21,398 bases of DNA from a virus, in the IMG/VR virus record IMGVR_UViG_3300032323_000873, positions 1 to 21,398 of that record; one strand, written 5' to 3'. Below are positions 20,748-21,398 of the stretch, piece after piece. How positions within the stretch are numbered: position 1 is the stretch's first letter; each line of letters begins with the position of its first letter. The notes beneath the pieces are model-generated. The model had not been told where the DNA came from. It ran no database searches and was given only the letters and a program-made list of their open reading frames with translations. The position numbers and the translations under genes are program-made.

Positions 20748-20772
20748 AAAAAGGGGCCTTGTGCCCCTTTTT
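20748..20772 (+). terminator. Intrinsic terminator after the major capsid gene
   Basis: Perfect 10-bp stem AAAAAGGGGC/GCCCCTTTTT with loop CTTGT, followed by CTTTT. It stands 19 bases after the capsid stop and should end or reduce transcripts from the head block. On the opposite strand the A-run gives a second T-tract, so it may work in both directions. Confidence 0.9.
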
Positions 20773-20788
20773 CTTTTGGTGTATATTG
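20760..20788 (+). promoter_or_regulatory. Weak candidate promoter after the terminator
   Basis: TATATT at about 20783-20788, with TTGTGC 17 bases upstream, matches the -35 only in part, and this -35 lies inside the terminator stem. It could restart transcription for the genes after 20876, but the support is weak. Confidence 0.25.
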
Positions 20789-20875
20789 CATCAACCCCGG
20801 ACCATCCGGTGTATCTGACAGCTCCGGGCTGACGTCATGCAGACAGCTACACCCCAACCGCATGAGGAAAATATC

Positions 20876-21211
20876 ATGGCATTGACCACCTTCTCCGGCC
20901 CAGTACGCTCTTTGAACGGCTTCATTGCCAGCGATGGCAGCAATACCATCACCAAAGTACTGTCGGCCTCCGCTTCTTTGAACTTTGGCTCGATCAGCGC
21001 TGTTTCTCAGGCTGACCTGACCATCGCTGTTGTTGGCGCTGTCGTTGGTGATGAAGTTATCATGGCTCTGCCTGCCGCTCCCGCTGCTGGCATTGTGTTT
21101 AACGCATTCGTTTCGGCTGCTGACACCGTGACCATTCGCGCCTCCAACATCACTGCATCCCCTGTGGACCCCGCCGCTGCAACATACGGCGTCATCGTCA
21201 TTGCAGCTTAA
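20876..21211 (+). CDS. Hypothetical structural protein, 111 aa
   Basis: From ATG 20876 (MALTTFSGPVRSLNGF), with GAGGA upstream; the in-frame ATG at 20837 has no ribosome site. Ala/Val/Ser-rich, almost uncharged and beta-like (LTIAVVGAVVGDEVIM, ADTVTIRAS). The start MALTTFSGPVRS is one I have seen in phage virion proteins near the head genes. Likely a small virion or decoration protein; function not shown. Confidence 0.75.
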   Translation: MALTTFSGPVRSLNGFIASDGSNTITKVLSASASLNFGSISAVSQADLTIAVVGAVVGDEVIMALPAAPAAGIVFNAFVSAADTVTIRASNITASPVDPAAATYGVIVIAA

Positions 21212-21218
21212 TTGATCT

Positions 21219-21236
21219 CAGGGGCTTCGGCCCCTG
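21219..21236 (+). other. C(UUCG)G hairpin between structural genes
   Basis: Stem CAGGGGC/GCCCCTG with TTCG loop, an extra-stable tetraloop, seven bases past the stop of the 111-aa gene. The following CTTTAC is a poor T-tract, so partial termination or mRNA end protection is more likely than full termination. Confidence 0.55.
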
Positions 21237-21254
21237 CTTTACAGGAGATTAGTT

Positions 21255-21398
21255 ATGACGATGCAAACCGACGTCCTATCGGCGCATATCGAAGCTACGG
21301 GCACACTGGTGTCTGGCCGCACTCGCCTCAAGGGTTACCAGTGCATTTCTGGCGGCACAGCCGGGGATGTTATTTTCCGTGACGGCGGTGCCAGCGGC
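21255..21398 (+). CDS. 5' part of a structural gene, cut by the window edge
   Basis: Forty-eight codons are visible from ATG 21255 (MTMQTDVLSAHIEATG), with AGGAG before it. The text VSGRTRLKGYQCISGG and VIFRDGGAS suggests a small beta-rich virion protein of the kind that follows the head genes. The C-terminus is outside the window. Confidence 0.65.
   Translation, partial: MTMQTDVLSAHIEATGTLVSGRTRLKGYQCISGGTAGDVIFRDGGASG

Larger units (their letters stand above)
20735..20821 (+). repeat. Short direct repeat flanking the terminator
   Basis: CGGTGTCTGACAG (20735-20747) and CGGTGTATCTGACAG (20807-20821) differ by a two-base insertion. They flank the capsid-gene terminator and a TGTATATT sequence. 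CCCGGA (20796-20801) can pair with TCCGGG (20823-20828), a possible alternative leader structure for the next gene. Confidence 0.4.

Noticed and set aside
1-21398. tRNA genes, CRISPR arrays, insertion sequences, integrase and att sites
   Set aside because: Looked for cloverleaf-like patterns, regularly spaced repeats, transposase or integrase motifs and found none.

Overview
The window is a stretch of a tailed bacteriophage (Caudoviricetes) genome. Its right half is a head-morphogenesis block: small terminase, large terminase, portal, GroES-like protein, scaffold, decoration protein and major capsid protein. Its left half is a long run of small, tightly packed, mostly unrecognisable genes on the opposite strand. 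The sequence is GC-rich and uses strong Shine-Dalgarno sites, which fits a phage of a GC-rich Gram-negative bacterium. The terminase (TIGR01630-like C-terminus), the large portal and the MCP type resemble uncultured freshwater or marine phages, but the host cannot be fixed from the sequence. No integrase, polymerase, lysis or tail gene is present, so lifestyle cannot be decided.

Layout. Positions 1-12112 carry about 28 minus-strand genes read leftwards, many joined by ATGA stop/start overlaps. In order of transcription: a 133-aa first gene and four tiny genes (12112 to 10907); a roughly 370-bp gene-free gap (10539-10906) with an iteron-like repeat cluster and an AT-rich tract; a zinc-finger protein, a small membrane protein, a NinX/DUF2591 protein and other small genes (10538 to 5860); an AAA+/VWA cassette (5717 to 1414) with a MoxR-like AAA+ ATPase, two small probable paralogs, a VWA protein with a zinc-metallopeptidase-like domain, two small proteins and a DUF3150-like protein; then a winged-helix-like protein and a chain of micro-genes running off the left end. 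Positions 12113-12472 form the divergent control region. Positions 12473-21398 carry the plus-strand structural genes, with a clear intrinsic terminator after the major capsid gene.

How the parts may work together. The plus-strand block should make the DNA-filled head: the terminases cut and pump DNA through the portal, the scaffold and GroES-like protein help assembly, and the MCP and decoration protein build the shell. The minus-strand block is probably the early or accessory region. Its AAA+ and VWA/metallopeptidase genes look like a chaperone-type pair of the MoxR/VWA kind, whose phage role is unknown.

The most notable new signal is a family of seven 17-bp dyads, G[C/G]G[G/A]ACA-N3-TGT[C/T]C[C/G]C, scattered over 5.75-12.06 kb near gene boundaries. 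Single half-sites of the same element are packed into the 10.6-10.9 kb gap. This suggests one phage or host DNA-binding protein acting on dispersed operators and on a candidate origin or control region.
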